Positions 48,436 to 61,047 of a DNA stretch of 64,000 nt are shown piece by piece. Origin of the DNA: Archangiaceae bacterium (GTDB lineage: Bacteria; Myxococcota; Myxococcia; Myxococcales; Myxococcaceae); the NCBI GenBank assembly GCA_016714225.1, contig JADJNS010000018.1:62001-126000 (forward strand), given 5' to 3'. A model generated the notes under the pieces. That model ran no database searches. It saw only the letters and a list, made by a program, of their open reading frames with translations, and was not told the origin of the DNA. The translations under genes were made by a program, and so were the position numbers. Numbering within the stretch: the first letter of the stretch is position 1; each line of letters opens with the position of its first letter.

Positions 48436-48694
48436 GCTGCACGGGCCGATCTCTTCGTCGTCGGCATGCGGTGCGTGCTCATGGCCACACTACGGCCACT
48501 CCGCGCGCTCCTCGCCGACTCCTCGACCTCGGCCCGTTCGCTCGCTCGGGCTGCACGGGCAGAGCTCTTCGTCGACGGCATGCGGTGCGTGCTCATGGGC
48601 CACACGACGGCCACTCCGCGCGCTCCTCGCCGACTCTTCGACCTCGGCCCGTTCGCTCGCTCGGGCCGCACGGGCAGAGCTCTTCGTCGTCGGC
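48436..48694. repeat. 114/115-base tandem repeat (two copies plus a partial third)
   Basis: Units begin GCTGCACGGGC at 48436 and 48550 and GCCGCACGGGC at 48665. The first two copies differ at only a handful of positions. The third is cut after about 30 bases. The repeat fills the convergent space between the PG-binding gene and the OmpA gene. Unit lengths differ by one base and no ORF spans them consistently, so this is intergenic. No spacers are present. Confidence 0.85.
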
Positions 48695-48715
48695 TCTCCG
48701 CGCAGCCGCTCGGAG

Positions 48716-49213
48716 CTACTTCTTGCCGATGTCGTCGCGCCGGTTCTTCGACCACGCGTCCGAGTTGTGGGCGTCGTCGAGCGGCTTCTCTTCGCCGTAG
48801 CTGACGGTGTCGATGCGGGTGGCCTCGACGCCGAGGTGGCCCAGGTACTCTTTCACCGCGTCGGCGCGCTTCTGGCCCAGGGCGAGGTTGTACTCCTCGG
48901 TGCCCAGCTCGTCGGCGTTGCCGGCCACCTTGATGCCCAGCTTGGGGTCGGCGCGCATCTTCTCGGCCAGCACGTCGAGCCGCTTGCGGCTGTCTGAGGT
49001 GAGATCGGCGCGATCGAAGTCGAAGTGAATCGCCAGCCCCTTGAGCAGCGCGTCGACGTCGTCTTTCACGTCGGCCTTGGCCCGCTCGGCCTCGGCGGGC
49101 TTGGGCGCCGGCGCGGGGGCGGCGGCGGCCTGGGCCGGGTCCTTCTCGGGCGCGGGCTTCGGGGCGGTTGCACAACCGATGGACATGAGCACAGCGAGCA
49201 GCAACTTCTTCAT
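48716..49213 (-). CDS. OmpA/Pal-family lipoprotein
   Basis: A 165-residue protein with a strong GGAGG six bases before the ATG. The lipobox is MSIGC, followed by an Ala/Pro/Lys linker. The C-terminal OmpA-like domain (about residues 60-165) shows IHFDFDRADLTSDSRKRLDVLAE, VAGNADELGTEEYNLALGQKRAD and a final KNRRDD, which bind the diaminopimelate stem of peptidoglycan. It tethers the outer membrane to the wall. Its start faces marR across a perfect palindrome, so MarR control is likely. The Pal motif GHADxxG reads GNADELG here. Confidence 0.92.
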   Translation of the reverse strand: MKKLLLAVLMSIGCATAPKPAPEKDPAQAAAAPAPAPKPAEAERAKADVKDDVDALLKGLAIHFDFDRADLTSDSRKRLDVLAEKMRADPKLGIKVAGNADELGTEEYNLALGQKRADAVKEYLGHLGVEATRIDTVSYGEEKPLDDAHNSDAWSKNRRDDIGKK

Positions 49214-49227
49214 GGCGGCCTCCAATC

Positions 49228-49241
49228 GTTTGACGTCAAAC
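49228..49241. promoter_or_regulatory. Perfect 14-base palindrome between ompA-like and marR genes
   Basis: GTTTGACGTCAAAC is perfectly self-complementary. It lies 14 bases from the OmpA-like start and 12 bases from the marR start, in an intergenic region of only 40 bases. The spacing and symmetry are typical of a MarR-family operator controlling both genes. Confidence 0.7.
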
Positions 49242-49253
49242 TGAATACTCCCG

Positions 49254-49709
49254 ATGCCGATTCCGCTCAAGCCCGCCCCCGACGTCTTCGAGCTGATGCG
49301 TGCGATCTGGGCGCTCGACCATGCCCTGCAATCGCGCAGCAAGGCAATGGCCCGCGCGCTGGGGGTGACCGGGCCCCAGCGCTTCGTGCTGCGGGTGCTG
49401 CAGCGCTCGCCGGGGCTCTCGGCCAAAGATCTCGCCGCGTACCTGCACCTGCACCCCTCGACGCTCACCGGAGTGCTGCAGCGGCTCGAAGACCGCGGCC
49501 TGCTCACCCGCGAGAAAGACCAGCGCGACGCCCGCCGGCAGCGGCTCACCCTCACCGCCTCGGGCGGCAAGGTGCTGGCCCGCAAGGCGGCCTCGGTCGA
49601 GGCGGTGCTGCGGCAGGCGCTGGGCCGCGAGAAGCGCGCCGAGATGAGCGTGGTCGCCGAGGTCCTCAAGCGGCTCACCTCTGCGCTTGAAGACACACCT
49701 CTTCCGTGA
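49254..49709 (+). CDS. MarR-family transcriptional regulator
   Basis: A 151-residue winged-helix protein. The DNA-binding part reads LSAKDLAAYLHLHPSTLTGVLQRLEDRGLL, followed by the wing REKDQRDARRQRLTLT. The flanking helices form the dimer interface. It probably represses itself and the divergent OmpA-like lipoprotein through the palindrome between them. No ligand can be predicted. Confidence 0.92.
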   Translation: MPIPLKPAPDVFELMRAIWALDHALQSRSKAMARALGVTGPQRFVLRVLQRSPGLSAKDLAAYLHLHPSTLTGVLQRLEDRGLLTREKDQRDARRQRLTLTASGGKVLARKAASVEAVLRQALGREKRAEMSVVAEVLKRLTSALEDTPLP

Positions 49710-49771
49710 GCGGCTCTGAGCTTTCGGCTTGAAAGAAGTGTGAAGGCTGACGCGCCCGCTCGGGGGCCCGT

Positions 49772-49777
49772 TATCCT
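49772..49777 (+). promoter_or_regulatory. Candidate -10 element (TATCCT) before the cyclase gene
   Basis: TATCCT ends eight bases before the ATG at 49786. No Shine-Dalgarno is visible, so the message may be leaderless. Confidence 0.35.
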
Positions 49778-49785
49778 CGACGGTC

Positions 49786-51212
49786 ATGGACGCTCTCGAG
49801 CAGAAGCTGCAGGCGCTGGCCGGCTACGAGCTGATCGGCGAGAAGCTCGCGCGCCGCTTCGGAGCGTTCCTGCGCGAGCAGGACGACTGGGGTCTGTTCC
49901 GCGTCAACCCGCTGCGCTTCGGGGCGCAGCACGACCTCACTCCGCGGGTGGCGCTCGACCTGTTCGTGCACGCCGCCCGGGTGGGGCTGTTCGATTTCGC
50001 CTTCAATCAGCTGTGCCTGGGCTGTGGCGGGGTGGTGTTCAGCCACGACTCGTTCAACGACGTGGGGCTGAAGAGCTACCACTGCACCACTTGCGACGTG
50101 GACTACGACGCCTCGCTCGACGAGCGGCTCGAGGTCGCGTTCACCATCAACCCCGCGGTGCACAAGCTGACCCTCTCGCCGTACGCCGACATGGCCTCGT
50201 ACATGCGCACGTTCTTCTCGGCCAACTACGAGCGCTCGGCCGAGCAGGTGGCCCAGCTGACGAGGTTCGTCTACGGCTTCTTGAGCGTGCCGCCCGACGG
50301 CAAGCAGGTGCTCAAGCTCAAGACCAGGCCCGGAGACAGCCTGGGCATCTTGAGCATCGACACCCACGCTCGGGTCGAGCTCGACATCGCGCCCGGCGGG
50401 CCCCTCGCCCCCCAGCTCGGCTTTCACCCCCACGGCCCCGACGCGGCGCGCATCGCGGTGGGCGTGGGCGAGGTCGAGCTGACCGTCACCAACTACCGCT
50501 CGAGCCCCGCTGCCGGTCTGGTGGGCGACGGGCTGAGCATGCAGCACGAGGGCCGGCAGAACCCGGGCCGGTGGGCGCCGTTCGTCACCGGCAAGATGCT
50601 GCTCAACAACCAGTCGTTTCGCGAGCTGTTCCGGGTGCAGTCGCTGGCGCCCGACCTCAAGCTCAACCTGAAGAGCCTCACCCTGCTGTTCACCGACCTG
50701 AAGGGCTCGACCGAGCTCTACGACCGCACCGGTGACGTCTACGCCTACCAGGTGGTGCAGGAGCACTTCCACGTGCTGTCCGAGGCGGTGAGGCAGCACG
50801 ACGGCGCCATCGTCAAGACCATGGGCGATGCCATCATGGCCAGCTTCTCGACCTCTCGCGACGCGGTCGCCGCGGCGCTGCAGATGATGAAGGCGATGGA
50901 GGCGGTGAACGCGCGGGTCAAGGCCGACGGCCACGAGACCGGCCTCAAGGTCGGGCTGCACGAAGGCTCGGCGCTGGCGGTGAACGCCGAGTCGCGCCTC
51001 GACTACTTCGGCCAGACGGTGAACATCGCCGCGCGGGTGCAGGCGCTGGCCGCGAGCGGTGAAATCTGGCTCTCCGAGCCGGTGATGGCCGCCGAGGGCG
51101 TGTACGAAGCGCTGGCACCCTCGGGCCTTCAGCCCGAGCGCCAGGTGGTCTCGCTCAAAGGGGTGGGGCGCCTACGCCGGTGTTCCGTCTGGCTTCGGCT
51201 CGGGCTCGCTGA
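49786..51212 (+). CDS. DUF5939 plus class III adenylate cyclase, frameshifted at the 3' end
   Basis: The N-terminal ~290 residues match DUF5939 and include a zinc-ribbon-like CLGCGG...CTTC pair. The C-terminal cyclase domain has metal-binding Asp in LLFTDLKGST and KTMGDAIMAS, and the transition-state motif NIAARVQ. At the GGGG run (51165-51168) the frame runs on into antisense of plsC to 51519, whereas a one-base shift yields APTPVFRLASAR and a stop at 51212, the expected family ending. One G is probably missing. It makes cAMP. It converges with plsC, overlapping by about 40 bases. Confidence 0.88.
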
Positions 51213-51980
51213 GGCCCTCGACGCCGGCAGCGGCGATGTCGGCGTCGACTCCGCCCAGGCCGCCGATCTCGCGGTGCAGCTTGACGATCGCCGCGCGCAC
51301 GTCGTGCAGCAGCTGGTCGCGGTCGTCGTCGGTGAGCCCGGCGGTGCTGATCGGCTGCCCCACCTTCATGCGCACCTCGGCGGGCCGCAGCTTCCACACC
51401 CCCTGCTTGCCCGAGACCTTGCCCGAGCCTTCGATGGCGATGGGCACGATGGGCACCTGCGCGCTCAGCGCCAGCACGAAGGGGCCCTTCTTGAACGGCA
51501 TCACCCGGCCGTCGGGTGAGCGGGTGCCTTCGGGGTAGGCGAGAATGGTGGCGCCCTGGCGAATGCGCTGGCCCGCCTGCTCGAGGCTGGCGACCGCGCG
51601 CGAGCGCCGGCGGCGATCGACGAACACCATGCCGGTCATCCAGATGTACCAGCCCAAGAACGGTATCCACCTCAGCTGCTCTTTGGCCACGAAGCGGATG
51701 TTCGAGGGCAGCCCGGCGAACGCGCAGGGTATGTCGATCATCGACTGGTGGTTCATCACGAAGATGTGCGGCTGGCTCCAGTCGACGTCGGGCAGGGGCT
51801 CGACCTTGAACTTCGCCCCCGAGGCCTTGATCAGCGTGGGCGCCCAGATGCGGCGCGCCATCACCAGCGCGATGCTGCGGTTGAAGGTGAGCAGCGTCAT
51901 CACGAACGCGGCAGAGATCCAGAACGCGCTCCACAGGAAGCAGAAGAGCATCTGCACCACGTTGACGACCCACCACCTCA

Positions 51981-51981
<1 letters not shown>
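51172..51981 (-). CDS. plsC: 1-acyl-sn-glycerol-3-phosphate acyltransferase
   Basis: A 269-residue protein from the ATG at 51981, which overlaps the stop of the helicase gene. It has an N-terminal transmembrane helix, then the acyltransferase motifs FVMNHQSMID (HX4D), VFVDRRRRSRA, LAYPEGTRSPDG and IVPIAIEG. It adds the second acyl chain to lysophosphatidic acid at the inner membrane, forming phosphatidic acid. The C-terminal tail is Glu/Pro-rich and variable. Confidence 0.94.
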
Positions 51982-54010
<2,029 letters not shown>

Positions 54011-54069
54011 CTGGTTCAACGCGTGTATCCGCCACTCGCGCGTGTGGCAACGGCTCGTTGCTTTCGCTA

Positions 54070-55173
<1,104 letters not shown>

Positions 55174-55177
55174 GCGG

Positions 55178-56677
55178 TCAGGCCGGCGTGCCGACCAGCT
55201 GCCAGTGCCACGGCTCGTGACCGGGGAACGGCAGGTAGAACCCGAACTCGGCGCCGCGCCGTTGGAGAAAGTCGTAGACCGGCGAGCCCTCCCAGCAGTT
55301 CGACACGTCGACCGCCACGCCGCCCTGGTGGTTCGAGTGCCCGGGCGGGTAGGCGTACTGCGGGCCCGGGTCGACGTAGTACATCTGGGCCTGCTCGTCC
55401 CACGTGCGGAAGGCCGAGTTCACGCCCAGGGTGATGCCCTCGTCGGCCGCCGCCTTCTGCATGTCGAGCCAGCGCTCGGCGACGTCGGTGCGCAGCCAGA
55501 AGGTGTGGCCCACGTCGATCGGCTGCACCGTCACCCCGAACTGATTGCCCGCGGTGTCCCACCCCTGCTCGGCGCGCGCCGCGGCGCGCAGCCCGTCGCG
55601 GAAGCTCGCGTACTGCACCTGGCCGAACACGCCCTGCGCCTGCTCGGGCGAGATGCCTGAGGCGAACTGTGCCGGGTCGATGCCGAGGTGCTCGAGCTTC
55701 GCCGCCACCGCGCCGAGCAGCTCGGGAGTCACCACCTCGTTGCCCAGCTGGGTCTCTTGCGCGCGTGCAGGCGTACCCTCGGGCGCCGTGGCGTACCCCG
55801 AGAGCGCGCGCAGCGCCTGGCGCTGCTCGCCCCCCAGCGCGCGCAGCAGCTGCAGCGTGCTCAGCTCGCGCGGCGCCAGCTGCACGGCGCCGTGCTCGTC
55901 GAAGGGCACCAGCTCGGCGTACTGGTGGCCGGCCAGCTCTCCGAAGAACGCGCCCACCAGCTGCACGTCGTTGGCGGGCGGCTTCGCCTGCCCCTGGCGA
56001 AAGGTGAGGTCGGTGTCGGCGAGGCCCAGGCCCTTGCCGTCGGCCCAGTCGGCCACCGCGTCGAGCGCGCGCTCAGAGACGTGGTGCTCGAGCGACGGCG
56101 GCGCGAGCGGCACGAGCTTGATGGCGTCGCCGTCGACCACGATGGGGTGCTGCACCGGCTTGGGGAAGGCGACCGCGAGCAGCGTCTCGATCTCCTGCTT
56201 CGCCGCCGCCTGACCGGGCGTCACCGCCTGCTCGAGGCCGGGCACGCGGCTGAAGTCGCTGCCCGCCCGCTGCAGCAGCTGGTACTGCGCCAGCGCGCCG
56301 TGCAGCAGCGCGTGCGCGCCCTGCTGCCGCGGGGTCAGCTCATCGAGCTTCAGCCCCGCGTCGTCGACGACCGTCTCGGCCCCGATGCGATAGCGGGTGG
56401 GAGACGGCGTGACGCTCACGCTGCTCTGCGAGCTGCCGGGCAGCTCGGCGCCGCCCGGTATGACGACCATGGCTCCGCTGGTGGCGAGCGCCAGCGCGGT
56501 GGTCTTCATCATCACGTCTTGCGCCAGGCCCCCCTTGCCCTGCGCGCGCAGCGCCGCGTCTTTCGCGGCGAGGTGCGCGCGGGTCTCGATGACGGCTTCG
56601 GTGAGGGCGGCGGTCGCCTTGCGGAGGGGGGCGGCGACGTGCTGCGTCAGACGCCGGGTCGAGCGGGGGGCACGCAT
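55178..56677 (-). CDS. M15-family D-alanyl-D-alanine carboxypeptidase-like protein
   Basis: A 499-residue protein if started at the ATG at 56677; the frame is open 30 codons further. The C-terminal ~180 residues are a VanY-type (M15B) domain: VNSAFRTWDEQAQMY, the zinc ligands in HSNHQGGVAVDVS, and EPWHWQLVG. The long N-terminal half is helical with a hydrophobic segment near residues 55-75 and no known domain. It should trim the terminal D-Ala of muropeptides. It is convergent with the sigma factor gene, which ends four bases away. Confidence 0.9.
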   Translation of the reverse strand: MRAPRSTRRLTQHVAAPLRKATAALTEAVIETRAHLAAKDAALRAQGKGGLAQDVMMKTTALALATSGAMVVIPGGAELPGSSQSSVSVTPSPTRYRIGAETVVDDAGLKLDELTPRQQGAHALLHGALAQYQLLQRAGSDFSRVPGLEQAVTPGQAAAKQEIETLLAVAFPKPVQHPIVVDGDAIKLVPLAPPSLEHHVSERALDAVADWADGKGLGLADTDLTFRQGQAKPPANDVQLVGAFFGELAGHQYAELVPFDEHGAVQLAPRELSTLQLLRALGGEQRQALRALSGYATAPEGTPARAQETQLGNEVVTPELLGAVAAKLEHLGIDPAQFASGISPEQAQGVFGQVQYASFRDGLRAAARAEQGWDTAGNQFGVTVQPIDVGHTFWLRTDVAERWLDMQKAAADEGITLGVNSAFRTWDEQAQMYYVDPGPQYAYPPGHSNHQGGVAVDVSNCWEGSPVYDFLQRRGAEFGFYLPFPGHEPWHWQLVGTPA

Positions 56678-56817
56678 CGAGCTGTTCTTTCTGGGCGCGG
56701 TGGTTGGGGGCGGGGCCGCGCCAATGACATTTGTCGCCCCCGGCGGGGTCGGGTTTTCCCGATGCAACGTATGGCCAGTTGACGCGGTGGCGGGCGGGCC
56801 GCACCATCGGCTTTCGA

Positions 56818-57471
56818 GTGGGCGGAAGCCATCAAGACTGGGCGCTGCGGGCGATCAACATCATTCCCATGCTGCTGTCGCTCACCGTGCACGAGTGGGC
56901 GCACGCGTGGAGCGCGCGCCGGCTGGGCGACGACACCGCCGAGCAGCAGGGCCGGCTCACCCTGAACCCCTTCGTGCACGCCGACCTGGTGGGCACCTTC
57001 TTGCTGCCGCTGTTCAACATACCCTTCGGGTGGGCGAAGCCGGTGCCGGTGAACCCGGCGCGCTTCGGCCGCAAGGTGAGCATGTCGGGCGGCATGGCGC
57101 TCACCGCGCTGGCCGGGCCGCTCAGCAACCTGGCGCTGGCGCTGCTGTGCGCGGTCGCCATCGGGCTGCTCTTCAGGTTCCGGCCCGACGTCTACTTTCA
57201 GCCCGGGGTGCAGCGGCTGCTCAGCTACGGCCTGACCCTCAACGTGGGGCTGGCCATCTTCAACTTGTTACCGATTCCTCCCCTCGATGGCAGCCGGGTG
57301 GTTGACCACTTCGTGCCATACCGACGCCGCGACTCGTGGGAGTCGTTTCGCAGCTTCTCTCCCCTCTTGCTGCTCGGGGTGATGGCTGCCGGTGGCATGC
57401 TGCTCTCGCGACCGATCGGCCTCGTTCAGGGGCTGCTCGCGAAGCTGATTCAAACCATCGCGACTGCCTGA
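56818..57471 (+). CDS. Site-2-protease-like M50 membrane metalloprotease
   Basis: A 217-residue protein from the GTG at 56818; the frame is open upstream to TTG codons at 56779 and 56731, but the GTG gives the usual family length. The zinc site is LTVHEWAHAW (HExxH) with the second motif LPIPPLDGSR, where the Asp is a ligand. Four to five hydrophobic helices are visible. Family members cut membrane-embedded anti-sigma factors or other substrates. It is divergent from the M15 gene. Confidence 0.88.
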   Translation: MGGSHQDWALRAINIIPMLLSLTVHEWAHAWSARRLGDDTAEQQGRLTLNPFVHADLVGTFLLPLFNIPFGWAKPVPVNPARFGRKVSMSGGMALTALAGPLSNLALALLCAVAIGLLFRFRPDVYFQPGVQRLLSYGLTLNVGLAIFNLLPIPPLDGSRVVDHFVPYRRRDSWESFRSFSPLLLLGVMAAGGMLLSRPIGLVQGLLAKLIQTIATA

Positions 57472-57491
57472 TAGAAGGCGCGCGCGGGTTT

Positions 57492-57507
57492 TTCCCACTC
57501 TTGGGAA
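57492..57507 (+). promoter_or_regulatory. Hairpin overlapping the lipase-gene ribosome-binding site
   Basis: TTCCCA and TGGGAA form a six-base stem with a four-base loop. The 3' arm overlaps the Shine-Dalgarno AAGGGG (57506-57511) of the gene starting at 57520. Confidence 0.4.
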
Positions 57508-57519
57508 GGGGTCTCTCTC

Positions 57520-60500
57520 ATGAACCGACGTATGGCCATTTTCGCGGCGACGGCGCTCTTCTGCGCCTGTGACCCGAAGATCGACAAGGTTGAGCCTGAA
57601 GCAGTCGTGGTCGCCGACTTCGACCCGTCGGCCGAGACGCCGGTGGTGCCGACGCCGAACGATCTCGCCGCCGACCCGGCGACCGGCATCTTGAACATCA
57701 CGCCGCCGCCGACCGCCAGCGACGTCGACAAGGCGTTCTACGACTACCTGAACGGCCTCGACGGCTTCCCGGCCAGCGCCAGCGCCTCGACCACCTTCAG
57801 CGGCGCGCTCGACCCGACCCGCGCGACCTCGACCGCTGCGGTGCACGTCTACGACATCACCGACAACTTCGCGAAGGTCACCGTCGCGCCGGTCTACACC
57901 GAGACCACCGTCGACGCGGTGACCAAGGGCCGCATCACCATTCCTCCTCCGGCCACTGGCTGGGTGCCGGGTCACCGCTACGCGGTCGGCCTGGTCGCCG
58001 GTGAAGCGGGCCTCAAGGGCTCGAGCGACAACGGCGGCCGCCCGGTGGTGGGCAGCGCCACCTGGTCGTTCTTGCGGCTCGAAAAAACGCTGGTCACCTG
58101 CTCGGACCTCTCGTCGCCCGACTGCAAGTCGAAGACGCTGGTGATTCCCTCGAACGAGACCGACCCCGAGCGCCGCATCGCGGACCAGGCCAAGAGCGCG
58201 GTGCAGCTCGAGCAGCTGCGGCTCAAGTACAAGCCGGTCATCGACCGGCTGATCACCGACGGCGCCAAGCGCGAAGACATCGCCCTCGCGTGGACGTTCG
58301 CCATCGCCGACTACACCCAGCTGGTGTTCGACCCGAGCGCGACGCCGCCCAAGGTGCCGGCGCCGAACGACCTGGCCATCGACCCGACCACCGGGCTGGT
58401 GAAGGTGCCCATCGACCCGGCGTATTCCGATGCCTACAAAGAGTTCATCACCGACTACCTGAACACGCTCGACGGCTTCCCGGTGTCGGCGACCGCCTCG
58501 GTCGCGGTGCAGGGCGGCGACCTCGACGCGAACACGGTGAACGCCCGCTCGGTGCTGGTGCTCGACCTGAAGGGCGCGGCGCTGCCTCCTCCCACCATCA
58601 CGTGGAACGGCACCGCCAAGACCATCGACGTCGCGCCGGCGAACGGCAGCTGGGGCAAGGGCCGGCAGATCGCCATCGCGGTGATCGGCCGCCGCGCCAC
58701 CGACGTGGGTGACTCCGAAGCCGGGCCCGCGGTCGAGCGCGTGGGCGGCGGTGCGGTGGTGGCCTCGACGGTGTGGGCGCTCACGCGCAGCGCGGGGCCG
58801 CTGGTCGACTGCCCGAACGACGACCTCACCTCGCCCGACTGCAAGCTGCTGCTCACCGCGGCTCCGCTGCCGCTCGCGAGCGCGCTCAAGCTCGAGCCGG
58901 TGCGCCGCGCCTACCAGCCGGCGCTCGCCGCGCTCGAGGCCAAGGGCATCGACCGGGCCGACGTCGCCATTCTGTGGACCTTCCGCACCGTCAGCCTGGG
59001 CGAGGCCACCTTCGACCCGGCCGCGTCGATCGTGCCCTTCCCCAACAACGTGCTGCGCAGCACCGGCGCCAACCCGCACCTGACGCTGCCAGTGCCCGAC
59101 GGCGGCTCGGCGCTGCAGGTCGGCCTGGTGACCGGCCTCAACACGCTCGACGGCTTCTCGCTCACCGCGCCCATCATCTCCGAGAGCTCGGACACCCGCG
59201 GCGCGCTCGACATCGGCGCCATCGACCCCGCGTCGCTCGATGCCGGCACCGGCTTCATCAAGGTCGCGGGCGCCGGTGCGCAGCCGCGCGTGCGCCCCTG
59301 CCTCGACTGCGCGTCGAGCCTGCAGGCCGACGGCGGCGCGCCGACCGGGCCGCAGCAGCTGCAGTTCGTGCCGCAGCTGCCGCTGGAAGAGCAGTCGACC
59401 TACGCCGCGTACCTGAGCTCGCGGCTCACCGACACCGCCGGCAAGCGCGTCATCGCCGCGCCGGCGTTCGCGCTCACCCGCCTCTCCAATTCGCTGTGCG
59501 TCGACAACAAGAGCACCGTGCCGGTCGTCTCGGACCTGCAGGCGTGCGGTGCCGGCGGCGCGCCCGGCCTCGAGCAGCTGCGCCAGGGTCTCAAGCCGCT
59601 GGTCGACAACCTGGTGACCGCGGGCCTGCCGCGCAAAGACCTGGCGCTGGTCTGGGCGTTCACCACCGAGAGCACGGTGAGCCAGCTGCAGGGCCTGCAC
59701 GACGCGGTCGCGGCGGTCGGTCTGCCCACCACCGTCACCAGCGCCCTGGTGGCGAGCTCGACTGGCGTGCCGCAGGCCCTGGCCGCGGTGGTGCCGGCGC
59801 CGCTGCCCACCAGCCACCTCGAGGGTGTGTACATCGGCACGCTGACCTTGCCCTTCGCCGCGACCGGCCCGGGCGGAGTCATCTTGCCGCCCGCCAGCTG
59901 GAGCACCCAGAAGGCGGCGTACATGCTCACGGTGCCGAAGGTCACTGCCTCGGTGCCGCTGCCGCCCGGCGGCTGGCCGGTGGTCATCTTCGGCCACGGC
60001 CTCACCAGCAACCGCACCACGCTGGTGGCGATCGCCGACACGCTGGCCGGAGCGGGCTTCGCCACCTTCGGCATCGACGTCATCTGGCACGGTGAGCGCA
60101 CCACCTGCACTGGCTCGGCCTCGGTGCTGGCGGCCAGCATTCCTGGCGCGACCGACGACTACGCCTGCACCGCGCCGGGCGGCACGATGCCCGACCCGGT
60201 GAACGCCCGGTGCAGCGCGACGGGCCGCTGCGTGAAGCGCACCGGCACCGGCACCGCCTGCGCCAGCGACGTGCAGTGCATGACCACCGGCCAGGGCTAC
60301 TGCACTGCGGGCTTCTGCGAGGGCGCCGACCTGGCGCGCAACGCGCAGAAGCAGCCGCTGGTGAACGCGTGGAACTTCTTGAACCTCGGCAACCTGTTCG
60401 CGGCGCGCGACAACTTCCGGCACTACGCCATCGACCTGGCGCAGGTGGTGCGGGTGGTGAAGGCGAACGCGTTCGAAGCCGCGGGTGGCCCGAAGGTCGA

Positions 60501-61047
60501 CGGCATGCGCATCAACTACATCGGCCTGAGCCTCGGTGGCTTCAACGGCACCCTGTTCTCGGCGGTCGACCCCGACGTGAACTACGTGATGCTGAACGTG
60601 CCGGGCTCTGACCAGGCCGACGTGCTGCTCCAGTCGCCGGGCTTCGCCACGGTGCGCACCGGGTTCCTCGCGCAGCTGGCGCCGCTCGGGCTGGTGCCGG
60701 GCACGCCGCAGTTCGACCAGCTCATCACCCTGATCAAGACCATCTTCGACCGCGCCGACCCGCAGGTGTTCGGGTTCACCGCGGTGAACCGGGCGATGCC
60801 GGGCACGCGGCGGGTCTTCATTCAGTCGATTCAAGACGACTTCGTGGTGCCGAACTTCGCCACCGACAAGCTGATCGCCGCAGCGACGTCGGGCGCCAAG
60901 CAGCCGGTGCTCGAGCGAATCAACCCGCCGTTCTCCACGCTGGCGCCGGCTGATCGGCACAGCTTCCTGCTCAACTTCCGCGACCCGGCCACCACGGCCG
61001 CCGCACAGACCAAAGCAGCGACGTTCATGCTGACGGGGACGCCCTAA
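57520..61047 (+). CDS. Large lipase-like lipoprotein with tandem N-terminal repeats
   Basis: A 1175-residue protein with a lipobox (TALFCAC). Three successive ~200-residue repeats each contain FDPSA-type and PNDLAxDP units with TLDGFP, matching the bacterial lipase N-terminal/Ig-like modules found in large secreted lipases. From about residue 780 an alpha/beta-hydrolase domain follows: VVIFGHGLTSNRTT, nucleophile Ser in IGLSLGGFNG, and His in ADRHSFLLNF near the end. A Cys-rich insertion (SATGRCVKRTG, VQCMTTGQGYC) lies inside it. It is predicted to hydrolyse lipids at the cell surface. Its stop overlaps the start of a FadL-type porin gene by one base. Confidence 0.88.
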   Translation: MNRRMAIFAATALFCACDPKIDKVEPEAVVVADFDPSAETPVVPTPNDLAADPATGILNITPPPTASDVDKAFYDYLNGLDGFPASASASTTFSGALDPTRATSTAAVHVYDITDNFAKVTVAPVYTETTVDAVTKGRITIPPPATGWVPGHRYAVGLVAGEAGLKGSSDNGGRPVVGSATWSFLRLEKTLVTCSDLSSPDCKSKTLVIPSNETDPERRIADQAKSAVQLEQLRLKYKPVIDRLITDGAKREDIALAWTFAIADYTQLVFDPSATPPKVPAPNDLAIDPTTGLVKVPIDPAYSDAYKEFITDYLNTLDGFPVSATASVAVQGGDLDANTVNARSVLVLDLKGAALPPPTITWNGTAKTIDVAPANGSWGKGRQIAIAVIGRRATDVGDSEAGPAVERVGGGAVVASTVWALTRSAGPLVDCPNDDLTSPDCKLLLTAAPLPLASALKLEPVRRAYQPALAALEAKGIDRADVAILWTFRTVSLGEATFDPAASIVPFPNNVLRSTGANPHLTLPVPDGGSALQVGLVTGLNTLDGFSLTAPIISESSDTRGALDIGAIDPASLDAGTGFIKVAGAGAQPRVRPCLDCASSLQADGGAPTGPQQLQFVPQLPLEEQSTYAAYLSSRLTDTAGKRVIAAPAFALTRLSNSLCVDNKSTVPVVSDLQACGAGGAPGLEQLRQGLKPLVDNLVTAGLPRKDLALVWAFTTESTVSQLQGLHDAVAAVGLPTTVTSALVASSTGVPQALAAVVPAPLPTSHLEGVYIGTLTLPFAATGPGGVILPPASWSTQKAAYMLTVPKVTASVPLPPGGWPVVIFGHGLTSNRTTLVAIADTLAGAGFATFGIDVIWHGERTTCTGSASVLAASIPGATDDYACTAPGGTMPDPVNARCSATGRCVKRTGTGTACASDVQCMTTGQGYCTAGFCEGADLARNAQKQPLVNAWNFLNLGNLFAARDNFRHYAIDLAQVVRVVKANAFEAAGGPKVDGMRINYIGLSLGGFNGTLFSAVDPDVNYVMLNVPGSDQADVLLQSPGFATVRTGFLAQLAPLGLVPGTPQFDQLITLIKTIFDRADPQVFGFTAVNRAMPGTRRVFIQSIQDDFVVPNFATDKLIAAATSGAKQPVLERINPPFSTLAPADRHSFLLNFRDPATTAAAQTKAATFMLTGTP

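Noticed and set aside
48436..48694. CRISPR array
   Set aside because: Units are about 114 bases, directly adjacent and without spacers. No cas genes are nearby.
51213..51519. C-terminal extension of the adenylate cyclase
   Set aside because: It is antisense of plsC and arises from the missing G at 51165-51168.
57268..60960. A 1230-codon open frame antisense to the lipase gene
   Set aside because: Its translation is low-complexity Arg/Gly/His/Val-rich and mirrors the codon bias of the plus-strand gene, which has clear domains and a lipobox.
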